This document shows positions 23,620 through 31,398 of a stretch of 33,354 bases of DNA, one piece after another. The notes beneath the pieces are model-generated. The model had not been told where the DNA came from. It was given only the letters and a program-made list of their open reading frames with translations, and ran no database searches. Source of the stretch: an uncultured bacterium (GTDB lineage Bacteria; Bacillota; Clostridia; Oscillospirales; Oscillospiraceae); NCBI GenBank assembly GCA_947176765.1, contig CAMWRX010000025.1, positions 1-33,354 on the forward strand, written 5' to 3'. The position numbers and the translations under genes were made by a program. Numbering within the stretch: the first letter of the stretch is position 1; every line of letters begins with the position of its first letter.

Positions 23620-24696
23620 CTACAGCGCGTTCAGCAGCGTCTCCCACTGATCCAGCACAGTGCGCAGCGAGAACCGATCCACCGACAGCCTGGCCCGCTC
23701 CCCCAGCTCTTGGCGAAGCTGTTCCGAACCCATCAGCCGGCGCAGCCCTTGGGCAAATCCGGCACAGTCTCCCACGGGAAACAGGAGACCGTTCTCCCCG
23801 TCTGTGACAATATCCCGGGGGCCGGCCTTACAGGCAAAGCTGACCACCGGCCTGCCGTATGCCATAGCCTCGATGAGCACCATGCCGAAGCCCTCGTCCC
23901 GGGAGGACAGCGCGAAAATCCCCGCCTGCCGGTACAGCGCGCCCATATCCGCCGCCTGCCCGGGCAGCTCCACCCGGCGCAGCCCCAGTGTCTCGCGCTG
24001 CGCTTCCAGAGCCTGCCGCTCCTCTCCCTCGCCCACGATGCGCAGCGTCCAGTCCGGGAATTCGGCTTCCACCTCGGCCCAGCTCTCCAGCAGGAGGTCA
24101 AAACCCTTCGCCCGGGTCAGCCGCCCAGCGGCCAGCACCAACCGCTCTCCACCCCCCTCCCGGGCCGCGTCCTCAAAGGGATTGGGGTTGTAAATCTGGC
24201 ACAGCCTGCCCCGGATATTCAGATTCTCCTCGTAATACGCCCGATCCTCTTGGGTGAGCACCAGCACGACGTGGGAAAACCTCGCCGCCAGCCGCATGGC
24301 CACCCGGCGAAGCCGGTTGTTTTTGGGGAAATGGTAGTAGAAGTTGAAGTGCTCCCAGGCAATCCGCTTTACCCCTGCCAGGCCCGCCGTGGCCGGCAGG
24401 CTGTACAGCGTCAGAATCAGATCCACGTCCACCAGGACAGGCAGCGCTTCCTCCCGGACAGCCTTACGCAGCCTGCTCACCGTCCGCAGGTGCTGGACCA
24501 CCGTACTGGGATAGTCGTCCCCGAGACGGCGGAACGTAATCCTGCCGTCCAGCGGGAAGACCAGTTCGTCCTTCCCCCACACGCTGATTACCACCACCTG
24601 ATGGCCCCGCTCCGCCAGCCCATTGGCAATCTGCTGGAGCACCCGCTCCGTGCCGCCCGCATGGCTCATATTGCCAATCAAAAAGCCGATCTTCAT
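23620..24696 (-). CDS. GT4 family glycosyltransferase
   Basis: This 358-residue GT4 (GT-B fold) has KIGFLIGNMSHAGGTERVL at its N-terminus with the GGTE loop. The donor side holds VLAAGRLTRAKGFD and DEGFGMVLIEAMAYGRPVV (EX7E motif). It resembles enzymes of the amylovoran/WbnK type that use UDP-galactose or UDP-GalNAc. The exact sugar is unknown. The ATG at 24696 gives the normal GT4 N-terminus; an upstream in-frame ATG at 24759 would add 21 non-family residues. It is the first gene of the Pel-like operon, downstream of a long leader, and 18 bp before the GT8 gene. Confidence 0.92.
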   Translation of the reverse strand: MKIGFLIGNMSHAGGTERVLQQIANGLAERGHQVVVISVWGKDELVFPLDGRITFRRLGDDYPSTVVQHLRTVSRLRKAVREEALPVLVDVDLILTLYSLPATAGLAGVKRIAWEHFNFYYHFPKNNRLRRVAMRLAARFSHVVLVLTQEDRAYYEENLNIRGRLCQIYNPNPFEDAAREGGGERLVLAAGRLTRAKGFDLLLESWAEVEAEFPDWTLRIVGEGEERQALEAQRETLGLRRVELPGQAADMGALYRQAGIFALSSRDEGFGMVLIEAMAYGRPVVSFACKAGPRDIVTDGENGLLFPVGDCAGFAQGLRRLMGSEQLRQELGERARLSVDRFSLRTVLDQWETLLNAL

Positions 24697-24901
24697 CCCG
24701 CGTTTTCCCCCATAGCCGCCAGTAGCAGCAGCCCGCTTCCTCATACTGCCGCCGGTCATAAATTTCCTTGACGCCCACCAGCAGCCGCGCTGTTCCGCCG
24801 CTCAGAGGAATTTACCAGGTTCCTGTCCAAACTCAAATCAATGCTGCCCAAACGGCGGTTTGTGGACAATACAAACATTTTGTGACAATTCCTTGAACAA
24901 T
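24697..24901 (-). other. long leader of the Pel-like operon with a possible gene remnant
   Basis: The expected transcript start (near 24901) lies about 205 nt before the first gene. The proximal part (about 24700-24810) has a coding-like minus frame without a start codon (LLVGVKEIYDRRQYEEAG). It may be the tail of a lost upstream gene rather than a regulatory RNA. I looked for a cyclic di-GMP riboswitch core and did not see one. The AT-rich distal part has short repeats of the type ttgtca/tgtcca, possibly an operator. Confidence 0.4.
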
Positions 24902-24907
24902 ATTTAC

Positions 24908-24935
24908 ATTATAACATATATATAGAGAAATGCAA
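24908..24935 (-). promoter_or_regulatory. probable promoter of the Pel-like operon
   Basis: On the minus strand, TTGCAT (24930-24935), a 16-bp spacer and a perfect TATAAT (24908-24913) preceded by TGT form an extended -10 promoter. No other good promoter was found before the first operon gene. It should drive eight genes down to 12660. Confidence 0.7.
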
Positions 24936-24940
24936 GAGGG

Positions 24941-25077
24941 TGTTCCGCCATATACGTATTGCCAATCCCCCCTGTCTTGCTGGGAAGCCCCCGGTTTTCA
25001 TACGACTTTTTGATGAAATTGTTCCCCCAGCTAAGAAAGCGGAGCGAACTGTTCGCACTTCCTGTCCCGCGCCCCTC
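24941..25077. other. intergenic, nothing recognised
   Basis: This is the spacer between the divergent promoters of the Pel-like operon and the DUF362 gene. I see no gene, and open frames here run antisense into the DUF362 gene. No strong hairpin is evident. Confidence 0.4.
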
Positions 25078-25106
25078 TTGACGAACGGCCCGCCTTGCGA
25101 TAAGAT
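25078..25106 (+). promoter_or_regulatory. promoter of the DUF362 gene
   Basis: TTGACG (25078-25083) and TAAGAT (25101-25106) are separated by 17 bp. A leader of about 30 nt runs to the ATG at 25144. Confidence 0.7.
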
Positions 25107-25143
25107 ATAGGTGACTTTTATTTTGAAGATGAGGAGAATCGCT

Positions 25144-26007
25144 ATGAAATCCACCGTCTACTTCACCCGCGACCTCACTCCCGCCGCCATGCTCCGCCTG
25201 TATGACGCCCTGGGCGTTACCCTGGAGGGTAAGGTGGCCGTCAAGCTCCACTCCGGCGAGCCCGGCAACCAGAACTTCATCCGCCCCGACTTCATGAAGC
25301 CCATGATCGACAAGGTGGGCGGCACCATCGTGGAGTGCAACACCGCCTATGACGGCGGGCGCAACACCACCAAAGCCCACTGGGCCACCATCAAGAGCCA
25401 CGGCTGGTCCGCCATCGCCCCAGTGGACCTGATGGACGCGGAGGCCGACATGGAGCTGCCCATCCCCGGCGGCAAGGTCATCCAGAAAAACTTCGTGGGG
25501 GCCAACCTGGCCAACTACGACTCCCTGCTGGTGCTCAGCCACTTCAAGGGCCACCCCATGGGCGGCTTCGGCGGCGCTCTGAAAAATATCTCCATCGGCA
25601 TCGCCTCCTCCCGCGGCAAGCAGTATATCCATGGCGCGGGGGATATGGACAAGTTCTGGGATGCCGACCACGACTCCTTCCTGGAGTCCATGGCGGACGC
25701 GGCCTGGTCCATCCATGACCGCTTCCAGGGTAAAGCGGCCTATATCAACATCATGAAGAATATGTCTGTGGACTGCGACTGCTGCGCCGTGGCCGAGGAC
25801 CCCAAGATCGGCGACATCGGCATCCTGGCCTCCCTGGATCCGGTGGCTCTGGATCAGGCGTGTCTGGATCTGGTGTACCAGTCCGACGACCCGGGCAAGG
25901 CCGACCTCATCAAGCGCATTGAGTCCCGCAACGGCGTCCACACCGTGGAGGCCGCCGCCGCGCTGGGCATTGGCAGCCGGGAGTATGAGCTGGTCACCCT
26001 TGACTGA
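25144..26007 (+). CDS. DUF362 domain protein
   Basis: The 287-residue cytoplasmic product belongs to DUF362. Its core motif GHPMGGFGGALKNISIG (about 140-156) and the start VAVKLHSGEPGN are typical. Members are often linked to iron-sulfur centres; here a CDCC cluster (about 218-221) could bind metal, but the ferredoxin domain found in larger members is absent. Its role is unknown, and redox or metal-centre function is inference. The gene has aggaga before the ATG, its own promoter and a perfect 20-bp terminator, so it is monocistronic. Codon use is extremely biased to C-ending codons, suggesting high expression. Confidence 0.85.
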   Translation: MKSTVYFTRDLTPAAMLRLYDALGVTLEGKVAVKLHSGEPGNQNFIRPDFMKPMIDKVGGTIVECNTAYDGGRNTTKAHWATIKSHGWSAIAPVDLMDAEADMELPIPGGKVIQKNFVGANLANYDSLLVLSHFKGHPMGGFGGALKNISIGIASSRGKQYIHGAGDMDKFWDADHDSFLESMADAAWSIHDRFQGKAAYINIMKNMSVDCDCCAVAEDPKIGDIGILASLDPVALDQACLDLVYQSDDPGKADLIKRIESRNGVHTVEAAAALGIGSREYELVTLD

Positions 26008-26054
26008 AGAAGCGCGGCCCACAGCGTGACAACGCCGCACTTTTGAAGCCTAAG

Positions 26055-26098
26055 CAAAATGAAAGCCCTCCGGCGTAAGCCGGAGGGCTTTCATTTTG
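26055..26098. terminator. terminator, 20-bp perfect stem
   Basis: Positions 26055-26074 and 26079-26098 are perfect reverse complements around a gtaa loop. The stem has a GC core and CAAAATG/CATTTTG arms. It ends the DUF362 transcript and may also serve the convergent carboxypeptidase gene. Confidence 0.9.
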
Positions 26099-26239
26099 TT
26101 GAGAAAAGAGAGAGGGAGGAGATTGTCTGGTTTTGTACCTGACGTGATTATAATACCAGACCTGTCCCGGGAAATGTTGGACGATTTGCGAACCTTTTGT
26201 GAAGATTTCATGAACGCGTCGGAACGTGTGGCGCCAACC

Positions 26240-27604
26240 TCAGCGTCGGCCCCGGTAGCCGCCCGCGCCCACCCGGCGGCTTCCGCCCCGGTTGTAGCGC
26301 TTGCGGGCCTTCCGCTTAGGCCGCACCACCGTCAGAAAAAAAATCAGCGCAAAAACCAGTACCACACCTGTCGCCGCCAGCGCCTTCACCCACCATTTCC
26401 CCCAGTACTCCTGAATCTGCTGGACGGTGTACAGGAAGTTGGAGCGCTCCACGCTGTCCATCGCCACCATGTCTAACGTGCCGTAGGTGACGCCGTCATA
26501 CTGAAACGTAATGGTGCCCAGCTTATCCCCGGCGGCGACGGGGGCCTCGATGGACTCGGGGAGATCCACCAGCAGCTCCGCCCGCTTGGGGTCGTAGTCC
26601 GAGGGCATGGTGGCCTCGATCTTCCCCACCGGCTGGGCCATCACGTAGTCCGCCTCGTCGGACAGGGTGACCGCCACCTCCCGCAGGACATTCTCGGTTT
26701 CCTGATCCAGCAGGGTGATCCGATGAAAGTTGTCAAACGCCCACTCCAGCAGACGCTTGCTCTCGGAGAAGGAAAATTTGTGTCCCGTGCCCTCCTCGTC
26801 CTCGGTGCCCAGCACCACGCAGTAGAAGGTGCGGCCCAGCTCGTCTACGGCGGCGGAGGCCAGACAGCGCCCCGCCTCCCCGGTGTAGCCCGTCTTGATG
26901 CCGATGGCCTTGCCGTATGTATAGCCCGTGCCCGCGTAATAGCCGGTCAGCAAACCGTTGGAACTGTAAATGATCCGGGACTCCTGGAGATTGGTGGCCG
27001 GGAGCTCATAGGAGGGGGAGCGGACGATGGAGCGGAAGGTCTCGTTCTGCATGGCGGCGAAGGCCATGAGGTAGATGTCATAGGCGGTGGTGTAATGCTC
27101 CGGGTCGTGGAGGCCGTGGGGATTGGCGAAGTGGGTATCCTCCATGCCCAGCTCCTGGGCCTTGGCGTTCATCCGGACCACAAACTCCGCCGAAGTGCCC
27201 GCCACCGCCTCGGACAAGATGTTGCACGCCTCATTGCCGGAGGGAAGCAGGTCGCAGTAAAGCAGATCCAATATGGTCAGCTGCTCCCCCGCCTTGATGC
27301 CCGCGGTGGAACTGTCCCAGGGCAGATCCACCGCCTGGGCGGAGGCGGTGACCTGGGTGCTCAGGGAGATCTCACCCGCCGCTACCGCGTCCAGCACCAC
27401 CAGGGAGGTCATGATCTTGGTAATGGAGGCGGGATACATCCGCTGGCGGGCGTTGAAATCGTAGAGTACCTCGCCGCTGTCCCCGTCCACGATGATGACG
27501 GCCCGGGCTTTGGGCTGGGGGTCCTCCAGCGCCAGGGCGGGGCATACCAGGGACAGCGCCATAATCGCCGCCAAAAGCATAGAAAGAATTCGATATTTTT
27601 TCAT
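26240..27604 (-). CDS. D-alanyl-D-alanine carboxypeptidase, DacF/DacA type
   Basis: The 454-residue product has a Sec signal peptide (about 1-26). A penicillin-binding S11 peptidase domain follows with SITK (S60, K63), SGN (122-124) and KTG (in IGIKTGYTG, about 240). Then come a PBP5-type C-terminal beta domain (about 300-395), one membrane segment (about 412-432) and a short, very basic tail rich in Arg and Gly. It trims the terminal D-Ala from peptidoglycan stem peptides outside the membrane, and DacF types act in spore cortex or vegetative wall. The true membrane helix in place of an amphipathic one is slightly unusual. The ATG at 27604 follows gggaga. Confidence 0.95.
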   Translation of the reverse strand: MKKYRILSMLLAAIMALSLVCPALALEDPQPKARAVIIVDGDSGEVLYDFNARQRMYPASITKIMTSLVVLDAVAAGEISLSTQVTASAQAVDLPWDSSTAGIKAGEQLTILDLLYCDLLPSGNEACNILSEAVAGTSAEFVVRMNAKAQELGMEDTHFANPHGLHDPEHYTTAYDIYLMAFAAMQNETFRSIVRSPSYELPATNLQESRIIYSSNGLLTGYYAGTGYTYGKAIGIKTGYTGEAGRCLASAAVDELGRTFYCVVLGTEDEEGTGHKFSFSESKRLLEWAFDNFHRITLLDQETENVLREVAVTLSDEADYVMAQPVGKIEATMPSDYDPKRAELLVDLPESIEAPVAAGDKLGTITFQYDGVTYGTLDMVAMDSVERSNFLYTVQQIQEYWGKWWVKALAATGVVLVFALIFFLTVVRPKRKARKRYNRGGSRRVGAGGYRGRR

Positions 27605-27679
27605 AGGAATCTCCCGCGTTCTATGTTATAATATGATGTGCCGTTTTAGAACGGGCCAAATCAAAAGCGATATATGATG

Positions 27680-27708
27680 ATTATATCAGAAAATTTTCCC
27701 CGGCGCAA
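27680..27708 (-). promoter_or_regulatory. promoter of the carboxypeptidase gene
   Basis: On the minus strand, TTGCGC (27703-27708), a 17-bp spacer and TATAAT (27680-27685) preceded by TGA give a good extended promoter. The leader is about 70 nt. On the plus strand, TGTTATAAT (27624-27632) could be the extended -10 for the ComEA-like gene, but it has no -35. Confidence 0.65.
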
Positions 27709-27747
27709 CTGGGGAAAACAGGCTTTTGCGGATAAGGAGGGAGCAAT

Positions 27748-28158
27748 ATGCGCCTGACACGGCCAGGCCGCTGGATGGTAACGCTCATCATGACGGCCCC
27801 AGCCGTCATGAGCCTGTGCTTCGCTCAGCGAAGCACAAAAATGACCCCTCTCCCGGCGCTCCCCCACGATCCGCCCGCCGTGGTACAGACCAGCCGTGAG
27901 GCGCATACGGCATCAGAGGCCATGGCCTCCGACGCCCGGGTGGACATCAACACCGCCGGGCTGGACGAGCTGATGACCCTGCCCGGCATCGGCGAGGCCC
28001 GCGCCCAGGCCATTCTGGACGACCGGGAGGCCAACGGCCCCTACCGCTACCCGGAAAACCTGATCCGGGTGAAGGGGATCGGGGAGGGCATACTTGGCCA
28101 AATTTTGGATCAAATCACAGCAGGAGGTGAAGGCGATGCCCAGGATCTTAGTGGTTGA
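27748..28158 (+). CDS. ComEA-like helix-hairpin-helix protein
   Basis: This 136-residue protein has a hydrophobic N-terminal signal or anchor (about 9-26). A linker follows, then a ComEA-type helix-hairpin-helix domain (about 66-125) with VDINTAGLDELMTLPGIGEARAQAI and the second hairpin in IRVKGIGEGIL. ComEA binds incoming DNA at the cell surface during transformation. This version lacks the SLBB domain of full ComEA and may be just a surface DNA-binding protein. The ATG at 27748 has an ideal aaggaggg site. Its last 23 bases overlap the response regulator gene, so the two are co-transcribed. The signal-peptide region is built from two inverted repeats (see 27788-27837). Confidence 0.85.
   Translation: MRLTRPGRWMVTLIMTAPAVMSLCFAQRSTKMTPLPALPHDPPAVVQTSREAHTASEAMASDARVDINTAGLDELMTLPGIGEARAQAILDDREANGPYRYPENLIRVKGIGEGILGQILDQITAGGEGDAQDLSG
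27788..27837 (+). repeat. twin inverted repeats inside the ComEA-like signal peptide region
   Basis: A perfect 10-bp repeat (27788-27797 with 27802-27811) is followed at once by a perfect 9-bp repeat (27815-27823 with 27829-27837). Both are in the coding sequence, near the signal-peptide end. The second is followed by an A run. They could come from insertion of a small hairpin repeat, or affect translation of the mRNA. Confidence 0.6.
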
Positions 28159-28828
28159 CGACGAGCGCGTCATGGTAAAAGGCATCAAATTCAATTTGGA
28201 AAACGAGGGCTATCAGGTGGACACCGGCTCCGACGGCGAGGAGGCGGTGGACAAGGCCCGCATGGGGCAGTATGATCTCATCATATTGGATCTGATGATG
28301 CCCAAGATCGACGGCTTGCAGGCGTGCATGAAAATACGGGAGTTTTCCAACGTGCCCGTCATCATGCTGACGGCCAAGGGCGAGGACGCGGACAAGATCA
28401 TCGGTTTCGAGTGCGGGGCGGACGACTATATCACCAAGCCCTTCAACATCCTGGAGCTGAAAGCGCGCATCCGGGCCCTGCTCCGCCGGGCGGGGGCCGC
28501 CGCCCAGCAGCAGCGGGAGGCCGACCGGCTGACCCAGGGGAGCATCACCCTGGATCTGGCTGAGCGGGCCGCCTGGCGGGATGGGGAGCCTGTGGACCTG
28601 ACCGCCAAGGAATTCGACCTGATGGTGCTGCTGATGCAGAATCCGGGCCGGGTGTACAGCCGGGAAAATCTGCTGAATCTGGTGTGGGGATACGAGTATA
28701 TCGGGGAGTTCCGCACGGTGGACGTGCATATCCGCCGCCTGCGGGAGAAGCTGGAGCCCGACCCCGCCAATCCGGAGCATATTCTCACCAAGTGGGGCGT
28801 GGGCTACTATTTAGCAAATAACGCGTGA
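28136..28828 (+). CDS. OmpR/PhoB family response regulator
   Basis: The 230-residue product has a receiver domain (1-120) with the acidic pocket in VVDDE, the phosphoacceptor Asp52 in LIILDLMMP, and Lys in DYITKPF. A winged-helix DNA-binding domain follows (about 138-228, ending KWGVGYYL). It should be phosphorylated by the histidine kinase encoded next. The ATG at 28136 follows aggaggtg; upstream in-frame codons lie inside the ComEA-like gene. The coupling of a competence-like protein with a two-component system is notable. Targets cannot be told. Confidence 0.95.
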   Translation: MPRILVVDDERVMVKGIKFNLENEGYQVDTGSDGEEAVDKARMGQYDLIILDLMMPKIDGLQACMKIREFSNVPVIMLTAKGEDADKIIGFECGADDYITKPFNILELKARIRALLRRAGAAAQQQREADRLTQGSITLDLAERAAWRDGEPVDLTAKEFDLMVLLMQNPGRVYSRENLLNLVWGYEYIGEFRTVDVHIRRLREKLEPDPANPEHILTKWGVGYYLANNA

Positions 28829-28839
28829 GGAATACAACT

Positions 28840-28996
28840 GGGGCCCCCACGAAAGCCCAGCCGTTAGGCGGGTTTCGTGGGGAGACGAGACGCAGCAGAG
28901 CCGTTAAGCGGCAAAGCCGCGTCAGGCCTAAGCCGCGCAAAGCGCGGCCCACGGCGGACGAGCTTTTTCCGAAGGGAGAAGCGAGTGAGCGCAGCT
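28840..28996 (+). repeat. hairpin-rich intergenic element between regulator and kinase genes
   Basis: This spacer opens with ggggccccca, then cccacgaaa/tttcgtggg (about 28845-28878), and then a chain of small GC-rich hairpins (cggc/gccg, ccgcgc/gcgcgg). No gene is credible in it. The same opening block occurs at 173-201. It probably is a mobile intergenic repeat inserted between two genes of one operon. It may partly uncouple kinase from regulator expression. Confidence 0.5.
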
Positions 28997-29018
28997 TGCG
29001 GCGAGGAGGTGAGAGCGT

Positions 29019-30464
29019 ATGGCCGAGGCAAAACAGCGCAAGAGGGCAGTCCCTTTCTACCGCAGCATCCAGGCCAAGTATGCCCTGACCTACCTTCTGG
29101 TGGTGGCAACCATTCTCATCGTGCTGAACACCTACCCCGTGCTCATGGCGGAAAACATGGTGTTCACCTCCAAGGAGAGTACCCTGAAACGGCAGGCGCT
29201 GGTCATCGGCTCCACCCTGGCGGTGTCGGAGAACCTCACCCGGGAGAGCGTAGAGCAGACCATGGCCCTTCTGGAGGAGGCCCAGGGCACCCGGGTGCTG
29301 GTCACCGACGCCTCCGGCCTCATTATCTATGACAGCTCCACCCTGGACAACCGCCTGGGCGACTACGCCCTGATGGGGGAGGTGACCGCGGCCCTGCGGG
29401 GGCACGACGCCTCCCGCTCGGAGTATCGGGACAGGGCCATCCGCACCCGGGCGGCGGTGCCGGTGGTGTATCACGGCATGACTCTGGGGGCGGTGTACCT
29501 CTATGAATACGACACGGAGCAGGCGGAGGTGCTGCTGTCCATTTTGTCCAACCTGCGGTACATCTCCATCGTGATCTGCGTGGTGGCGCTGGTGCTGGTG
29601 CTGCTGCTGTCCAAGACCCTCACCCGGAACACCGTCCGTCTGCTGTCCGCCATCCGCCATGTGCGGGAGGGCGAGTACAGCCACCGGGTGGAGTCCCAAG
29701 GCCGGGACGAGATGGCCCAATTGGCGGACGAGTTTAACCAGCTCACCGACCGCCTCCAGACCACCGAGGAGGCCCGGCGGCGGTTTGTGTCCGACGCCTC
29801 CCACGAGCTGAAAACCCCCCTGGCCTCCATCCGGCTGCTCACCGACTCCATTTTGCAAAACGAGTCGGTGGACATGGCCACAGTGCGGGATTTCGTGGCC
29901 GACATCGGCGAGGAGGCGGAGCGCCTCACCCGCATCAGCGAGCATCTGCTGGCTTTGACCCGGCTGGACGCCGGGGCGGAGCGCACCCCCGAGCCGGTGG
30001 AGCTGGGGCAGGTGGCGGAAAAGGTGGTCCACCTCCTCTCCCCCGTGGCCCAGACCGCGGAGGTGGAGCTGCGGTGCAGTCTGGAGCCCGCCTGCGCTCT
30101 CATGGCCACGGAGGACGACCTGTACCAGGTGGCCTTCAATCTGGTGGAAAACGCCATCAAATACAACCTCCCCGGCGGGAGGGTGGACATCGTGGTGCGC
30201 CGCCGGGGAGATCGCGTGGCGCTCATCGTGTCCGACACCGGCATGGGCATCCCGACCGACGATCTGCCCAAAATCTTTGACCGCTTCTACCGGGTGGACA
30301 AGGCCCGGTCACGGGCGGCGGGAGGCACCGGCCTGGGGTTATCCATCGCCCGGGACACCGCCCGGGTTCATGGCGGGGACATTACCGCAGGGCCCAACCC
30401 GGCCGGCCGGGGCACACGGTTCGAGGCGGAGTTCCCCGCCCTGCGAGAGGGGGATGGCATATGA
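29019..30464 (+). CDS. membrane sensor histidine kinase
   Basis: The 481-residue kinase has a first membrane segment (about 22-45) and an extracellular sensor region (about 46-170). A second membrane segment (about 180-200), a HAMP domain (about 201-255) and a HisKA domain with SHELKTPL (His262) follow. The HATPase domain has N-box NLVENAIKYN, DTGMGIP, and GGTGLGLSIA. It is a PhoR/ResE-like class that phosphorylates the OmpR-type regulator upstream. The ATG at 29019 has a strong gaggaggtga site. The stop overlaps the GerMN lipoprotein gene (ATGA), so the lipoprotein is likely part of the same signalling unit. Confidence 0.95.
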   Translation: MAEAKQRKRAVPFYRSIQAKYALTYLLVVATILIVLNTYPVLMAENMVFTSKESTLKRQALVIGSTLAVSENLTRESVEQTMALLEEAQGTRVLVTDASGLIIYDSSTLDNRLGDYALMGEVTAALRGHDASRSEYRDRAIRTRAAVPVVYHGMTLGAVYLYEYDTEQAEVLLSILSNLRYISIVICVVALVLVLLLSKTLTRNTVRLLSAIRHVREGEYSHRVESQGRDEMAQLADEFNQLTDRLQTTEEARRRFVSDASHELKTPLASIRLLTDSILQNESVDMATVRDFVADIGEEAERLTRISEHLLALTRLDAGAERTPEPVELGQVAEKVVHLLSPVAQTAEVELRCSLEPACALMATEDDLYQVAFNLVENAIKYNLPGGRVDIVVRRRGDRVALIVSDTGMGIPTDDLPKIFDRFYRVDKARSRAAGGTGLGLSIARDTARVHGGDITAGPNPAGRGTRFEAEFPALREGDGI

Positions 30465-31351
30465 AAAAAACCGCTGTCTGGCTGCTGCTGGCCGCCCTGC
30501 TGCTGGCGCTGGCCTCCGGCTGCCACCGCGCCGGCCAGGAGGAGGAGCAGGGCCTGATGCTGTGGTTCCCCACCGACCCGGATCAGGAGCGGCTGTCCGC
30601 CGCCCTGGACAGCTGTCCGTACCAGGGAGAGAGCCCGTCCATCCCCGGCCTGCTGGCCGCCCTGCTGGCGGGGCCGCCGCCGGAGTCCTCCGGGCTGGTT
30701 CCCGCCATCCCCGCCGGGACGCGGGTGCTCAGCTGGTCGCTGGGCAACCGGGTGGTCGATGTGGAGCTGTCCGCCGCTTACGCGGAGCTGGTGGGCATTG
30801 ACCTGACGCTGGCGGACTACTGCATTACCCTCACGCTGACCCAGCTTCCGGGGGTGGACGGGGTGCGCATCACCGCCAACGGCGGGGGACAGTCCTACCG
30901 GGATCGGCAGGCGCTTTACCCCGAGGACGTGCTGTTTTCCGGTGCGGAGGAGGTGCCGGTAGAGGTCACCGCCGCCCTCTATTTCCGCCGGGAGGGCGGG
31001 GACTCCCTGGGCTATGAGCTGCGGACATTCCGGCTGACAGAGGACAAGGTGCCCGCCAAGGCGGTGCTCACCGCTCTCATCGCCGGCCCGGAGGACAAGG
31101 GATTGGTTCCCCTGCTGCCCAACCAGCTGACAGTGCGCTCCGCCTGGGTGGACGAAGGCATCTGCATCGCCGACCTGTCCGCCCATCTGCTGGACATCCC
31201 GGAGGAGGAACGGGCGCTGGCGATGGAATCCATTGTGGAGACACTGCGCAGCCTGGACACTGTGGATCAGGTACAGATTTTGATCGAGGGGGAGCCTGCA
31301 GAGGAATCCGGCAGGCCGGACACGGCCCGGCAGGCAGGCCCCTCGGAGTAA
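30461..31351 (+). CDS. GerMN domain lipoprotein
   Basis: The 296-residue product has a lipoprotein signal ending in LASGC (C21) and two GerMN-type domains (about 55-150 and 165-280). These show as two copies of the pattern LxALLAGP...V..ELSAA/DLSAH. GerMN domains occur in GerM of spores and in lipoproteins such as LpqB, where they sit beside a two-component kinase (MtrB). That layout is repeated here, since the gene overlaps the kinase stop by 4 nt. It may modulate the kinase sensor outside the membrane. The C-terminal tail is Glu/Pro/Gly-rich and disordered-looking. Confidence 0.9.
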   Translation: MKKTAVWLLLAALLLALASGCHRAGQEEEQGLMLWFPTDPDQERLSAALDSCPYQGESPSIPGLLAALLAGPPPESSGLVPAIPAGTRVLSWSLGNRVVDVELSAAYAELVGIDLTLADYCITLTLTQLPGVDGVRITANGGGQSYRDRQALYPEDVLFSGAEEVPVEVTAALYFRREGGDSLGYELRTFRLTEDKVPAKAVLTALIAGPEDKGLVPLLPNQLTVRSAWVDEGICIADLSAHLLDIPEEERALAMESIVETLRSLDTVDQVQILIEGEPAEESGRPDTARQAGPSE

Positions 31352-31398
31352 TCAACCCACGGCCCTGGGCCGAAACTATGATAAAAGGAGAAATCAAC

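Noticed and set aside
24697-24901. Cyclic di-GMP riboswitch upstream of the Pel-like operon
   Set aside because: I could not find the conserved cyclic di-GMP-I core or the tetraloop-receptor pattern in the leader.
24904-26040. 378-codon minus-strand frame opposite the DUF362 gene
   Set aside because: It is an antisense artefact of strong codon bias; the DUF362 gene has a promoter, Shine-Dalgarno and terminator.
26096-26239. Plus-strand frame starting near 26096-26124 that looks protein-like (DVIIIPDLSREMLDDL)
   Set aside because: It begins inside the terminator or at a TTG, soon runs antisense into the carboxypeptidase gene and turns Ala/Pro-rich. It may be a remnant, but I cannot support a gene. 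TATAAT at about 26150 has no -35 at the right distance.
28785-30032. 415-codon minus-strand frame opposite the histidine kinase gene
   Set aside because: It crosses the intergenic repeat and mirrors the kinase domains; its composition is typical of antisense.
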